From Novosphingobium sp. 17-62-19 (lineage in GTDB: Bacteria > Pseudomonadota > Alphaproteobacteria > Sphingomonadales > Sphingomonadaceae), in NCBI RefSeq assembly GCF_002256775.1, contig NZ_NCII01000019.1, forward strand, positions 1-64,000: a stretch of DNA of 64,000 nt, written 5' to 3'. Positions 46,660 to 55,233 of the stretch are shown in pieces. Position 1 is the stretch's first letter; each line of letters starts with the position of its first letter. The position numbers and the translations under genes were made by a program. The notes below the pieces were generated by a model. The model was not told the origin of the DNA, searched no databases, and saw nothing but the letters and a program-made list of their open reading frames with translations.

Positions 46660-47318
46660 TCCGCAAGCTCTGGCCCATCTTCACCCGCGATCTCGCGCTG
46701 CTGACGCGCGGTGCACAGGGGCGCGGCGGAGCGGTGTTGCCGCTGCTGTTCTTCCTTGCCGTGGCGATGCTGTTTCCCTTCGCGGTCGGGCCGGATGCGC
46801 GGTTGCTGGCGCGGACCGGGGCGGGGGTGATCTGGGTGGCGGCGCTGCTCGCAGCGATCCTGCCGCTCGACCGACTGGTAGAGCCTGACGTTGAGGCAGG
46901 CCTGTTCGACCAGTGGGCCTTGCGCGGCATTTCGGAAGAGGCATTGCTGGCGGTGCGCGTGCTGGCCCACTGGCTGAGCTTCGGCGTGCCGCTGATGCTG
47001 GCCGCGCCGCTTTCGGCAGGGCTGCTCTCGCTTGATGCGCAGCAATTGTGGACGGTGGAGCTTGGTCTGCTGCTGGGCACGCCGGGGCTGGCGGCGATAG
47101 GCGTGACGATTGCCGCGCTCACCGCCGGAATGCGCGCAGGTGCGGCGCTCGGCGGTCTGCTGGCAATTCCGATGGCGGTGCCGCTCCTGATCTTCGGCGC
47201 AGGCTCGCTTCAGCCGGATGGCGAGGGCGGGCTGGCCCTGCTGGCGGCGTGCAGTCTGGTGGCGCTGGCCGTCGCGCCCTTTGCCGGTGGCGCTGCCATC
47301 CGCGCTGGGCGCGAGTAA
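46656..47318 (+). CDS. ccmB: heme exporter membrane subunit CcmB
   Basis: Six-helix inner-membrane permease of the Ccm system for cytochrome c maturation, 220 residues. The N-terminal RDLALLTRGAQGRGGAVLPLLFFL and the central GLFDQWALRGISEEALLAVRVLAHWL match CcmB, and the length is normal. It overlaps the damaged ccmA by 4 nt. ccmC and ccmD do not follow; cysK comes after 67 nt, so the remaining ccm genes are elsewhere. Confidence 0.92.
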   Translation: MIRKLWPIFTRDLALLTRGAQGRGGAVLPLLFFLAVAMLFPFAVGPDARLLARTGAGVIWVAALLAAILPLDRLVEPDVEAGLFDQWALRGISEEALLAVRVLAHWLSFGVPLMLAAPLSAGLLSLDAQQLWTVELGLLLGTPGLAAIGVTIAALTAGMRAGAALGGLLAIPMAVPLLIFGAGSLQPDGEGGLALLAACSLVALAVAPFAGGAAIRAGRE

Positions 47319-47385
47319 TCGGGCTTCATCGCGGACAAGCGCAAATTCGTTGGCAATTGGGCAAACAGACCCTAACTCCGGCGAT

Positions 47386-48384
47386 ATGAACGCTCCACAG
47401 ATTGCATCCGATACCATTTCCCTCATCGGCAACACGCCGCTCGTCCTGCTGAAAGGGCCGAGCGAGGCGGCAGGGGCCGAGATTTACGGCAAGTGCGAAT
47501 TTGCCAATCCCGGCGCTTCGGTGAAAGACCGGGCGGCGCTGTGGATCGTGCGCGATGCCGAAGAACGCGGCCTTTTGCAGCCCGGCGGCACGATTGTCGA
47601 AGGCACCGCAGGCAACACTGGCATCGGCCTTGCACTGGTCGCCAATGCGCGCGGCTACAAATCGGTCATCGTCATGCCCGAAACGCAATCGCGCGAAAAA
47701 ATGGACACTTTGCGCGCGTTGCGTGCCGAACTTGTGCTCGTTCCCGCCGCGCCCTTTTCGAACCCCGGCCACTTCGTCCATACCTCGCGCCGCATCGCCG
47801 AGGAAACCGAAGGCGCGGTCTGGGCCAACCAGTTCGACAACATCGCCAATCGTCGCGCCCATATCGAAAGCACCGCGCCTGAAATCTGGGAGCAGATGGA
47901 GCACCGCATCGATGGCTTCACGTGCGCGGCTGGCACAGGCGGCACCATCGCGGGCGTGGGCATGGGCCTTAAGGCCTTCGACGAGAACGTCACCATCGCG
48001 CTCAGCGATCCGCACGGCGCGGCGCTCTACAACTATTACGCCAATGGCGAATTGAAGGCCGAAGGGTCATCGGTAGCCGAAGGCATCGGGCAGGGGCGCA
48101 TCACCGCCAACCTCGACGGCGCCCCAATCGACACCCAGTTCCGCATTTCGGATGAGGAAGGCCTCTATTGGGTAGAGCGCCTGCTGGCCGACGAAGGCCT
48201 GTGCCTCGGCCTTTCCAGCGGGATCAATGTGGCGGGCGCAGTCGCGCTGGCCAAGCAGCTCGGCCCCGGCAGCCGCGTCGCCACGATCCTGTGCGACACC
48301 GGCTTCCGCTACCTCTCTTCGCTTTACAACGCCGAATGGTTGAAGGCGAAAGGATTGCCGGTGTTCCCTTGGCTGGAGCAATAG
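47386..48384 (+). CDS. cysK: cysteine synthase A
   Basis: PLP-dependent O-acetylserine sulfhydrylase, 332 residues. PLP lysine in NPGASVKDRAALWI (about residue 44), the substrate loop EGTAGNTGIGLAL, and the phosphate cradle CAAGTGGTIAGVGMGLK are intact, as is the C-terminal LCDTGFRYLSSLYN. Two extra stretches make it slightly longer than E. coli CysK, matching the alphaproteobacterial variety. The start is ATG 47386; the ribosome site is weak. Confidence 0.93.
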   Translation: MNAPQIASDTISLIGNTPLVLLKGPSEAAGAEIYGKCEFANPGASVKDRAALWIVRDAEERGLLQPGGTIVEGTAGNTGIGLALVANARGYKSVIVMPETQSREKMDTLRALRAELVLVPAAPFSNPGHFVHTSRRIAEETEGAVWANQFDNIANRRAHIESTAPEIWEQMEHRIDGFTCAAGTGGTIAGVGMGLKAFDENVTIALSDPHGAALYNYYANGELKAEGSSVAEGIGQGRITANLDGAPIDTQFRISDEEGLYWVERLLADEGLCLGLSSGINVAGAVALAKQLGPGSRVATILCDTGFRYLSSLYNAEWLKAKGLPVFPWLEQ

Positions 48385-48399
48385 GTTAGAATAGCCGAT

Positions 48400-48816
48400 A
48401 TGGCGCTTTTTGGCATCAGATCGGCAAGGCAGGCTTCGGCGCAAGCGCTGGCGGACCAAGCTGCTGCCGAACAGGCTTCTGCGGCGAGCATGTTGGCGCA
48501 TGTCCCGCCCAGCCGCCGTGAATTGCGTGCACAGGCGGTCCATCGCTTGCAGGTGGGCATGTTCGGCCTTGCCGGAATGCTGCTGCTGGTCAGCCTCGCC
48601 AATGTGATCATGGATCGCGCCAAGTTCATTGATGAAAGCGCGGTCAACACAGCAGCCCCTGCCGTTGAAGTGAGTGAGACGTCTGCCAAAGACCCGCTGG
48701 CAGACATGGGCGTCGCACCGCAACTTCCCGTGACCGCCGGTGAAAAGCCCACCGTGACATTGTCACCTGCGCCGCCGCCCACGCCAGCACCCACGGTGCG
48801 CGCGCCGCAGCCCTGA
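48400..48816 (+). CDS. uncharacterised single-pass membrane protein
   Basis: A 138-residue protein I cannot name. An Ala/Gln-rich N-terminus, a basic turn RRELRAQAVHRLQ, one membrane helix (about 53–70, MFGLAGMLLLVSLANVIM) and a Pro/Thr-rich periplasmic tail are visible. Its stop overlaps the next gene start by one base, so the two are probably made together. It lies 15 nt after cysK. Confidence 0.65.
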   Translation: MALFGIRSARQASAQALADQAAAEQASAASMLAHVPPSRRELRAQAVHRLQVGMFGLAGMLLLVSLANVIMDRAKFIDESAVNTAAPAVEVSETSAKDPLADMGVAPQLPVTAGEKPTVTLSPAPPPTPAPTVRAPQP

Positions 48817-49541
48817 TGCGCTTCGGCCGCCGGACGGCGCTGGCTTTGGCGCTTGTCGTTGCAACGGCTCTGACTGGTTGGCTTCTGTTCACCTCAACCG
48901 GCAGGCAGGATCGCGCACTTGGCCTGTTCACCAGTCTCCCGATCCTGTGGAGCGAGACGGGCGACCTCAAGCAGCTTGTAGACGCTCCAACAAAGCCCCA
49001 CTGGGCACGCACGGCGCTTGAGCAGCGCGGGAGGTTGATCCCGCTTGATACCCTGCTCGATCTATCCGCCTTGCGCGAATTGGTCATCGCGCAGCCACGC
49101 CCGCTGGCGCCCGAAGAAAACGTTTCGCTCGATGCATGGGTGCGCAAAGGTGGGCACGTGCTGCTGTTTGCCGATCCAATGCTGACGCAGGACAGCGCCT
49201 TCGCGCTGGGGGACCGGCGGCGGCCGCAGGACGTGGTGCTGGTCTCGCCAATCCTCGCCCGCTGGGGCCTTGGCCTGACCTTTGACGAAGATCAGCCGGC
49301 TGGTGTCCGGGAAAGTGCGGGAGAAGGGCTATCGGTCAATCTTCCCGGAGCGTTCACGATCATTGCAGGCGGGCATGATGCGGTTTGCCGGATCGGCCGG
49401 AACGGCCTTGTTGCCCGGTGTGATGTGGGGAAAGGGCGGGCAGTGCTGGTTGCGGATGCGGCGCTGCTCGAAACCGGCGAGGATGAAAATGCGCGTATTT
49501 CGGGGCTCAATGGCCTGATGGATGAAGCCTTTGGGCGTTGA
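48816..49541 (+). CDS. membrane-anchored GldG/DUF4350-like protein
   Basis: A 241-residue protein with an N-terminal membrane anchor (ALALALVVATALTGWLLF) and a periplasmic domain. The pattern LFTSLPILWSE, then SLDAWVRKGGHVLLFADP, then GRAVLVADAALLE resembles the DUF4350/GldG-type fold, in which a flavodoxin-like domain carries the KGG(R/H)VLLFADP motif. Function unknown. It is the last gene before the mraZ regulatory gap and overlaps the preceding membrane protein gene by one base. Confidence 0.6.
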   Translation: MRFGRRTALALALVVATALTGWLLFTSTGRQDRALGLFTSLPILWSETGDLKQLVDAPTKPHWARTALEQRGRLIPLDTLLDLSALRELVIAQPRPLAPEENVSLDAWVRKGGHVLLFADPMLTQDSAFALGDRRRPQDVVLVSPILARWGLGLTFDEDQPAGVRESAGEGLSVNLPGAFTIIAGGHDAVCRIGRNGLVARCDVGKGRAVLVADAALLETGEDENARISGLNGLMDEAFGR

Positions 49542-49555
49542 ACTGCATCTGGACG

Positions 49556-49581
49556 CGGGAAACTGCGGGAAAACCTTGGGT
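49556..49581 (+). promoter_or_regulatory. upstream set of MraZ-box-like GGG repeats
   Basis: Just after the previous gene's stop, CGGGA occurs at 49556 and 49566, then TGGGT at 49577, giving 10–11 nt spacing in the forward orientation, like the TGGGN-N5 operator of MraZ. About 275–285 nt before mraZ. Confidence 0.35.
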
Positions 49582-49710
49582 GGAAGAATCGGGGTCGGTC
49601 AGGATGCAGGCGATTCCGAAGTTTTTCGTGCCACTATTTGCAGCACACCATGGTTACTGACGCGTCAATAAGTAGAAAAAATGCCACAGATTCATAGTTA
49701 GACCGCGCTT

Positions 49711-49745
49711 TCCCGCATTTTCCCCTTTTCGCCCGCGCTGTCCCG
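49711..49745 (-). promoter_or_regulatory. array of four MraZ-box-like repeats before mraZ
   Basis: On the plus strand TCCCG, TCCCC, GCCCG and TCCCG start at 49711, 49721, 49731 and 49741, an exact 10-nt period; on the minus strand these read (C/G)GGGA/C-N5, the pattern recognised by MraZ, which binds direct GGG-type repeats at its own promoter. The array ends about 120 nt before the mraZ start. Together with the upstream set at 49556–49581, the 320-nt gap 49542–49864 thus carries two oppositely oriented arrays plus an AT-richer stretch (about 49610–49700) suited to a promoter. No other gene is seen in the gap. Confidence 0.55.
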
Positions 49746-49864
49746 CGTTAGTAGTTCCTTTCATCGGGACGAACTCCAGTCGCATCCACAGGGGATGAGT
49801 CGGCATTGCGCGAGGGCGCGTTGCCGGGCGAGGGAGTTTTTCGTCCGCGAGCGGGGTGTCACGC

Positions 49865-50362
49865 GTGACGGGAGGGCCGGTAAATCTGGTAGGACAGGGC
49901 TTTTCGCCACGCGGCGAAAAGGGTCGCTTTGTTCTGCCTGCCGATTTCCGGGCCGACATCTTCACGGCCTCTGCCAACGCCCGCGTTCTCTGCCTCGACA
50001 AGCATCCGCGCCTGCCGTGCCTCACGGGGTTTGGTCTTTCGCGCCTTGCCGATTTTGCCGCCGAGATCGATCGCGAAGAAGAGAAGCGCCTGCGCCTCGG
50101 CCAGGATTTTGACCGCGATGCTGCCGAAGGTCAGGTCTATGGCTTCTATCGCGCCAGCTACGATGACAGCGGTCGTTTCGTGCTGCCCGATTACCTGTCC
50201 GAACTGGGGCAGGTAGAGGACGGTCTTTATTTCCACGGTGGCGGCCGCCAGATCACCATCTGGAACCCACGCATCCTGTTCGAACAGGGTGAGGCCTGGG
50301 CCATCGCCCAAGCTGGATGCAGGGCCAAGATGGCCGAAGCTGCCAAGGGGAAGCGCAAGTGA
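49865..50362 (+). CDS. mraZ: MraZ, transcriptional regulator of the dcw cluster
   Basis: MraZ of 165 residues, with two SpoVT/AbrB-like halves: [17 protein letters not shown] (first) and [20 protein letters not shown] (second). The second half ends in [14 protein letters not shown]. It represses the dcw cluster by binding GGG-repeats upstream. Start GTG 49865 is preferred over GTG 49856 because family members begin near TGGPVN; a GGGGTG precedes it. It heads the dcw cluster and overlaps rsmH by 4 nt. Confidence 0.93.
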   Translation: MTGGPVNLVGQGFSPRGEKGRFVLPADFRADIFTASANARVLCLDKHPRLPCLTGFGLSRLADFAAEIDREEEKRLRLGQDFDRDAAEGQVYGFYRASYDDSGRFVLPDYLSELGQVEDGLYFHGGGRQITIWNPRILFEQGEAWAIAQAGCRAKMAEAAKGKRK

Positions 50363-51348
50363 CCGCTCCCGAAAGCACGCGCGCCCCGCACATTCCCGTT
50401 CTGCTTGAAGAAGTCGTCGCCGCCCTGAACCCGCAGGCCGGTGACCTGATCGTTGACGCCACCTTCGGTGCGGGCGGTTATACCCGTCGCCTGCTGGAAT
50501 CGGGCGCGACCGTCCATGCTTTTGACCGCGATCCCGACGCGATTGCTGCGGGACAGCTCTGGGGAGAAACCTGTGGAGAAGATCCGCGCCTCGTCCTTCA
50601 CGCCCGTCGCTTTTCCGAACTGGCAGAAGGACTTGCAGAGGCCGGGATTGCAGGCGTTCATGGCGTCGTCTTCGATATCGGCGTCAGCTCGATGCAGCTT
50701 GATCAGGCTGCGCGCGGATTTGCCTTTTCCTCGGACGGGCCTTTAGACATGCGAATGTCACAGGACGGTCCAAGTGCGGCGGATTTCCTGAATGAAGCCA
50801 GCGATGAGGACATTGCAGATGTGCTCTATCGCTACGGCGAGGAACGCCAGTCGCGCCGCGTTGCCCGCGCGGTCGTGGCGGCACGGCCGCTCACCACCAC
50901 CGGCCAGTTCGCTGCTGTCGTGCGTAAGGCCGTCGGCTATCGGCCCGACATAAAGGGTCCGAAGGCGCAGAAGGATCCGGCCACGCGCAGCTTTCAGGCG
51001 GTTCGCATCCACGTCAATGGTGAGTTGGACGAACTGATGGAAGGCCTTGCCGCAGCCGAAAAGGTGCTGCTGCCTGGCGGCCGCATCGTCGTGGTCAGCT
51101 TCCACAGCCTTGAAGACCGGATCGTGAAGCAGTTCCTGCGTGAGGCAGCCGGTGCGCTCCCGGCAGGCTCACGCCATATGCCCCAGATGGCGGCAAAGTC
51201 CGTGGCAGTGTTCGAAAAGCCATCAGCGGCGATCCGTCCATCGGCAGAGGAAGAGGCCCGCAATCCGCGCGCCCGCTCTGCCACGCTGCGCTGGGCCGTG
51301 CGCACTGCTTCACCGGCGCGGGCAACAACGGGGAGGGCAGCGGCATGA
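50359..51348 (+). CDS. rsmH: 16S rRNA (cytosine-1402-N4) methyltransferase
   Basis: RsmH (MraW), 329 residues, methylating C1402 of 16S rRNA. SAM motif [17 protein letters not shown], the acidic loop [24 protein letters not shown] and [16 protein letters not shown] (DxRM) are all in place, and the C-terminal [16 protein letters not shown] is intact. GTG 50359 overlaps the mraZ stop. It is followed by ftsL with 4 nt overlap. Confidence 0.96.
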   Translation: MTAPESTRAPHIPVLLEEVVAALNPQAGDLIVDATFGAGGYTRRLLESGATVHAFDRDPDAIAAGQLWGETCGEDPRLVLHARRFSELAEGLAEAGIAGVHGVVFDIGVSSMQLDQAARGFAFSSDGPLDMRMSQDGPSAADFLNEASDEDIADVLYRYGEERQSRRVARAVVAARPLTTTGQFAAVVRKAVGYRPDIKGPKAQKDPATRSFQAVRIHVNGELDELMEGLAAAEKVLLPGGRIVVVSFHSLEDRIVKQFLREAAGALPAGSRHMPQMAAKSVAVFEKPSAAIRPSAEEEARNPRARSATLRWAVRTASPARATTGRAAA

Positions 51349-52046
51349 TCGCGTCGGCCAATCGTCTGCGCTCGGTCGGCTGGGTCGTGCTGCTTGGGCT
51401 GTGCCTTGCGCTCGTGCTGGTGCTGGCCTTCCGCGTCAACGCGCTGCGCAGCCAAATTCACCAGACTGAAGCCCGGATTGTCGCGCTGAAGCAGGAAAAG
51501 CTCTACCTCGAAACCGAGTTCGAGACGCGCTCCAACCAGCAGCAATTGAAGGCCTGGAACGATGTCGAGTTCGGCTATGCCGCGCCCGGCGCGGGCCAGT
51601 ACCTTGAAGGCGAACGGCAACTCGCCGCGCTCAGCGTGCCTGCTCTGGCCAATGCCCCCGCGCCGATCCGGGTGGCCAGCGTCGATGACAACGTGATCGC
51701 CTCTGCTGCGTTCCCTGCCATGGTTTCGCCGCTATCGGGTAAGCCGCTGGACGCCAAAGCCGAGAAGATCGAGGCGAAAGCGGAGCCGCGCACGGCCAAG
51801 GTCGTCCATGACGAAGCAGTCGAAACGCTCAACGAGCGGCTCGGTAAAGTCGTCGATTCGCGCCCGCGCAAGCCGGTGCTGAACGAAACCGCTTCTGAAA
51901 AGGAGAAGCCGGCAACGAAGAAGGCCAGCAAGCCAGCCAAGGCGGAAAAGGCCGTCGCCGCTGCGGATAAGTCAAAGACCAAGGGCAGCAAGGCGGCTCC
52001 TGCCCCTCGCGCAACCAAGGGCAAGGAGGCTAAGGCAGTCAAGTGA
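51345..52046 (+). CDS. ftsL: FtsL-position division protein with long basic tail
   Basis: Bitopic division protein in the ftsL position between rsmH and ftsI. One membrane helix (about 12–29, [17 protein letters not shown]) is followed by a coiled coil ([30 protein letters not shown] split over about 30–60), as in FtsL of other alphaproteobacteria. Instead of ending at about 120 residues it continues to 233 with a Lys/Ala-rich repeat ([26 protein letters not shown]). The tail could bind peptidoglycan or other division proteins; that is speculation. Overlaps both neighbours by 4 nt. Confidence 0.8.
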   Translation: MIASANRLRSVGWVVLLGLCLALVLVLAFRVNALRSQIHQTEARIVALKQEKLYLETEFETRSNQQQLKAWNDVEFGYAAPGAGQYLEGERQLAALSVPALANAPAPIRVASVDDNVIASAAFPAMVSPLSGKPLDAKAEKIEAKAEPRTAKVVHDEAVETLNERLGKVVDSRPRKPVLNETASEKEKPATKKASKPAKAEKAVAAADKSKTKGSKAAPAPRATKGKEAKAVK

Positions 52047-53788
52047 ACGCACTCACTGCTTCAGCCGCCATCGCCTCTGGCCGGGTCAAGCTCGCCAACG
52101 TCCGCCAGCGCTCGCTGGTCGAGGCGAAAGTGCGGGTGCTGGTTGTCGCGTTCCTGTTCCTGTTTGCAGGCGCTGCCGCTTTTGCGCGCATCCTCCAGCT
52201 TGGCTTTTTCGAGGACGCACCAGAACGCCGTTCGCTTGCCGAAGCGCTGCTCCCGCCGCGTGGCGAAATTACCGATCGCAATGGCGTGCCGCTGGCGCGG
52301 GCATTCCCGGCCTATGCGCTATGGTACAATCCCAAGGCGCTCGGCGAAAAGGGGCAGCCTCTGGTCAAATCACCCGAGGAAGTCGCGGCGGCATTGATGC
52401 AGATTTTCCCCGATGCCGACCAGGTCGATCTGCTGCGTCGCCTTAAGTCCGACAAGCCCAGCTACCTGATCCGCCGGGTCATGCCCGAAGAGGCCAACCG
52501 CATTTTTGCGCTTGGCGAACCGGCGCTCGAATTTCCGCGTGAGAACCAGCGTTACTACCCACAGGGCTCGCTCGGCGCGCACGTGCTTGGCTATGTCGAT
52601 GGCGAAGGCAAAGGCCATGTGGGGATGGAGCAGGTGCTGGAAAAGCAATTGATCGATCCCATGCAGCGCGGTCGCCCGGTTTCACTGTCGATCGATATGC
52701 GCGCGCAAGGGGCGCTTGAGGACGAACTCGGCCGCGGCATGATGGAAACTGAGGCCAAAGGTGCGGCGGGCATCATTCTGGATGTTGATACCGGCGAAGT
52801 GATTGCGCTTGCGTCGCTGCCTTCGTTCAACCCCAACCGCTCGGACATGGCCTACAACGATCTGGTGTTCAACAAGGTCACCAATCAGGTCTACGAACTC
52901 GGCTCCACGTTCAAGCCGCTCTCGGTCGCCGCTGCGATTGATGCGGGCGTGGTGACTGATCTTTCGGTGCGCTATCCGGCCAACCGGCCACTGGAAATCG
53001 GTGGCTTCCGCATTCGGGACAGCCACCCCTTTGGCGCCTCGCTCAATGTGCCCGAAGCGTTGATCCACTCGTCAAACATCGTAACCGCGCAAGTGGCAGA
53101 CAAGCTTGGCGGTCCGGCGCTCAAGAAGACCATGGCGGCGCTGGGCATGAATGAACGCCCCTATATCGAACTACCCGCACGCGGCTTTCCGCTCTGGCCG
53201 CGCGGGCATGAGAAGTCGGGCGAATGGCCGCGCATCACCACGATGACGGTCAGCTATGGCCACGGCATCGCGGTTACCCCGCTTCACCTCGCCGCTGCCT
53301 ATGCCGCAATGGTCAACGGCGGCGTGTGGCGTCCGGCCACCCTGTTCAAGGTCGATCCGGCCAAGGCCCCCGAAGGCCGCCGCGTGTTCAAGGCTTCCAC
53401 CAGCGCGCGTATGCGTCAGCTGCTGCGCATGATCGTGGTCGATGGCACTGGCAAATCTGCCAACGCCCCCGGCTTTCGCGTTGGGGGCAAGACCGGCTCT
53501 GCTGAAAAGCCGGGCGGCAAGGGCGGCTACAATCGTACCTCGCTGGTGGCTACATTCGCCGCTGCTTTCCCGATGGACAAGCCACGCTACGTGGTGATCG
53601 CCATGCTTGATGAGCCAAAGGGCACTGCTGCAACCTCGTTCCAGCGGACGGCTGCGTGGAATGCCGGTCCCATCGTCGGGCGCGTGGTGCCGCGCATCGG
53701 GCCGTTCCTTGGCGTCGTCCCTGACGACACGCGCGACATCGACATTTCCGACCTTTCTCCGCTGGTCGGCAACGGAAGTGGCGAATGA
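52043..53788 (+). CDS. ftsI: septal peptidoglycan transpeptidase FtsI (PBP3)
   Basis: Monofunctional class B penicillin-binding protein for septal cross-linking, 581 residues. N-terminal membrane anchor (about 34–52), a pedestal domain, and a transpeptidase domain with SxxK as STFK (Ser at residue 288), SSN in LIHSSNIVTAQ and KTG in VGGKTGSAEKPGG (Lys at 483). It starts with GTG 52043 overlapping ftsL and its stop overlaps murE. Normal for alphaproteobacterial FtsI. Confidence 0.96.
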   Translation: MNALTASAAIASGRVKLANVRQRSLVEAKVRVLVVAFLFLFAGAAAFARILQLGFFEDAPERRSLAEALLPPRGEITDRNGVPLARAFPAYALWYNPKALGEKGQPLVKSPEEVAAALMQIFPDADQVDLLRRLKSDKPSYLIRRVMPEEANRIFALGEPALEFPRENQRYYPQGSLGAHVLGYVDGEGKGHVGMEQVLEKQLIDPMQRGRPVSLSIDMRAQGALEDELGRGMMETEAKGAAGIILDVDTGEVIALASLPSFNPNRSDMAYNDLVFNKVTNQVYELGSTFKPLSVAAAIDAGVVTDLSVRYPANRPLEIGGFRIRDSHPFGASLNVPEALIHSSNIVTAQVADKLGGPALKKTMAALGMNERPYIELPARGFPLWPRGHEKSGEWPRITTMTVSYGHGIAVTPLHLAAAYAAMVNGGVWRPATLFKVDPAKAPEGRRVFKASTSARMRQLLRMIVVDGTGKSANAPGFRVGGKTGSAEKPGGKGGYNRTSLVATFAAAFPMDKPRYVVIAMLDEPKGTAATSFQRTAAWNAGPIVGRVVPRIGPFLGVVPDDTRDIDISDLSPLVGNGSGE

Positions 53789-55233
53789 AGCTTGGGCCGA
53801 TCCTTAAAGCTGCGGGCTTTCCGGCGGCAGACGGCGACACCAACGTCACCGGCTTTGCCATCGATCATCGCAAGGTTGCCCCCGGCACCATATTCGGCGC
53901 ATTCCCCGGCGCGCGCTTCAATGGCGAGGATTTCATTGCCGATGCGGTGAAGGCAGGCGCCGTCGCCGTGGTGGCGCGCCCTGAAGCCAAGGTCGAAGGC
54001 GCAGTCCACGTTGCCGATGCCGAACCGCGCCGGGCCTTTGCCGCGTTGGCCTCGCGCTTTTTCCAGCCCGTGCCCGAAACCGTCGTCGCCGTCACCGGTA
54101 CCAACGGCAAAACGTCCACGGTTGAGATGACGCGCCAGATCTGGCGCATGGCGGGCCATTCAGCGGCCTCCATCGGTACGCTGGGCGTCACCACAGCAGA
54201 CGAAAGCGTTTCCACCGGCCTCACCACACCAGATATCGTCACATTCCTTTCGAACATCACTGGCCTTGCCCGTGAAGGTGTGACGCATGTGGCCTACGAA
54301 GCGTCCAGCCACGGACTCTCGCAGTTCCGCAACGAAGGCCTGCGAGTTGTGGCCGGTGCCTTCACCAACCTCAGCCGCGATCATCTCGATTACCACGCGA
54401 CGATGGAAGATTACTTCGCGGCCAAGATGCGCCTGTTCGATCACGTGGTCGCTGAAGGCGGCACGGCAGTTATCTGGGCGGACGACGAATGGTCGGAACG
54501 CGCGGTGGGCCATGCGAAGCAACGCGGCCTGCAACTGTTCACCGTTGGCAGCAACGGCACCGCCATTCGCTTGACGAACCGTGCCCCGACACAACTGGGC
54601 CAGACGCTTGACATCGACTGGCAGGGCAAGGCGCACAAGATAGCGTTGCCACTGATCGGTGCCTATCAGGCGGCTAACGCGCTCGTCTCGGCAGGTCTCG
54701 CGATTGCCTCGGGCTGCGAAGCGGGCGCAGTGTTCGATGCACTGACTCGCCTTCAGCCGGTGCGCGGAAGGCTTGAACGCGCCGCCATCAACCGCGCGGG
54801 CGCGCCGGTCTATGTCGATTACGCGCACACGCCTGATGCCATCGAAGCCGCTATCGACGCATTGCGCCCGCACGTGCAGGGCCGCCTGATCACCGTGTTC
54901 GGCGCAGGCGGAGATCGTGACGGAGGCAAGCGCCCGGAAATGGGCCGAGCCGCCTGTTCCGGGTCTGACGTGGTCATTGTCACGGACGACAATCCGCGCG
55001 GCGAAGACCCCGCTGAAATCCGCGCCGCCGTGCTGACCGGATGCGATGGCAAGGCGCGCGAAATCGGTGATCGCCGCACCGCCATTGCCGCAGCCATTGC
55101 CGAGGCGGGGCGCGACGATATTGTGCTCGTCGCAGGCAAGGGGCACGAACAGGGACAGATCGTGGGGCGGGGTGATGCCACGCGCATCTTGCCGTTTGAC
55201 GATGTCGAGGTTGCAAGGGAGTGTACGACATGA
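53785..55233 (+). CDS. murE: UDP-MurNAc-tripeptide synthetase (meso-DAP adding)
   Basis: Mur ligase adding the third residue, 482 residues. ATP motif VAVTGTNGKTSTVEMTRQIW, the central YEASSHGLSQ and DHLDYHATMEDY (metal), and VTDDNPRGEDPAEI; the DNPR motif marks specificity for meso-diaminopimelate rather than lysine. It overlaps ftsI and murF by 4 nt each. Confidence 0.96.
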   Translation: MKLGPILKAAGFPAADGDTNVTGFAIDHRKVAPGTIFGAFPGARFNGEDFIADAVKAGAVAVVARPEAKVEGAVHVADAEPRRAFAALASRFFQPVPETVVAVTGTNGKTSTVEMTRQIWRMAGHSAASIGTLGVTTADESVSTGLTTPDIVTFLSNITGLAREGVTHVAYEASSHGLSQFRNEGLRVVAGAFTNLSRDHLDYHATMEDYFAAKMRLFDHVVAEGGTAVIWADDEWSERAVGHAKQRGLQLFTVGSNGTAIRLTNRAPTQLGQTLDIDWQGKAHKIALPLIGAYQAANALVSAGLAIASGCEAGAVFDALTRLQPVRGRLERAAINRAGAPVYVDYAHTPDAIEAAIDALRPHVQGRLITVFGAGGDRDGGKRPEMGRAACSGSDVVIVTDDNPRGEDPAEIRAAVLTGCDGKAREIGDRRTAIAAAIAEAGRDDIVLVAGKGHEQGQIVGRGDATRILPFDDVEVARECTT

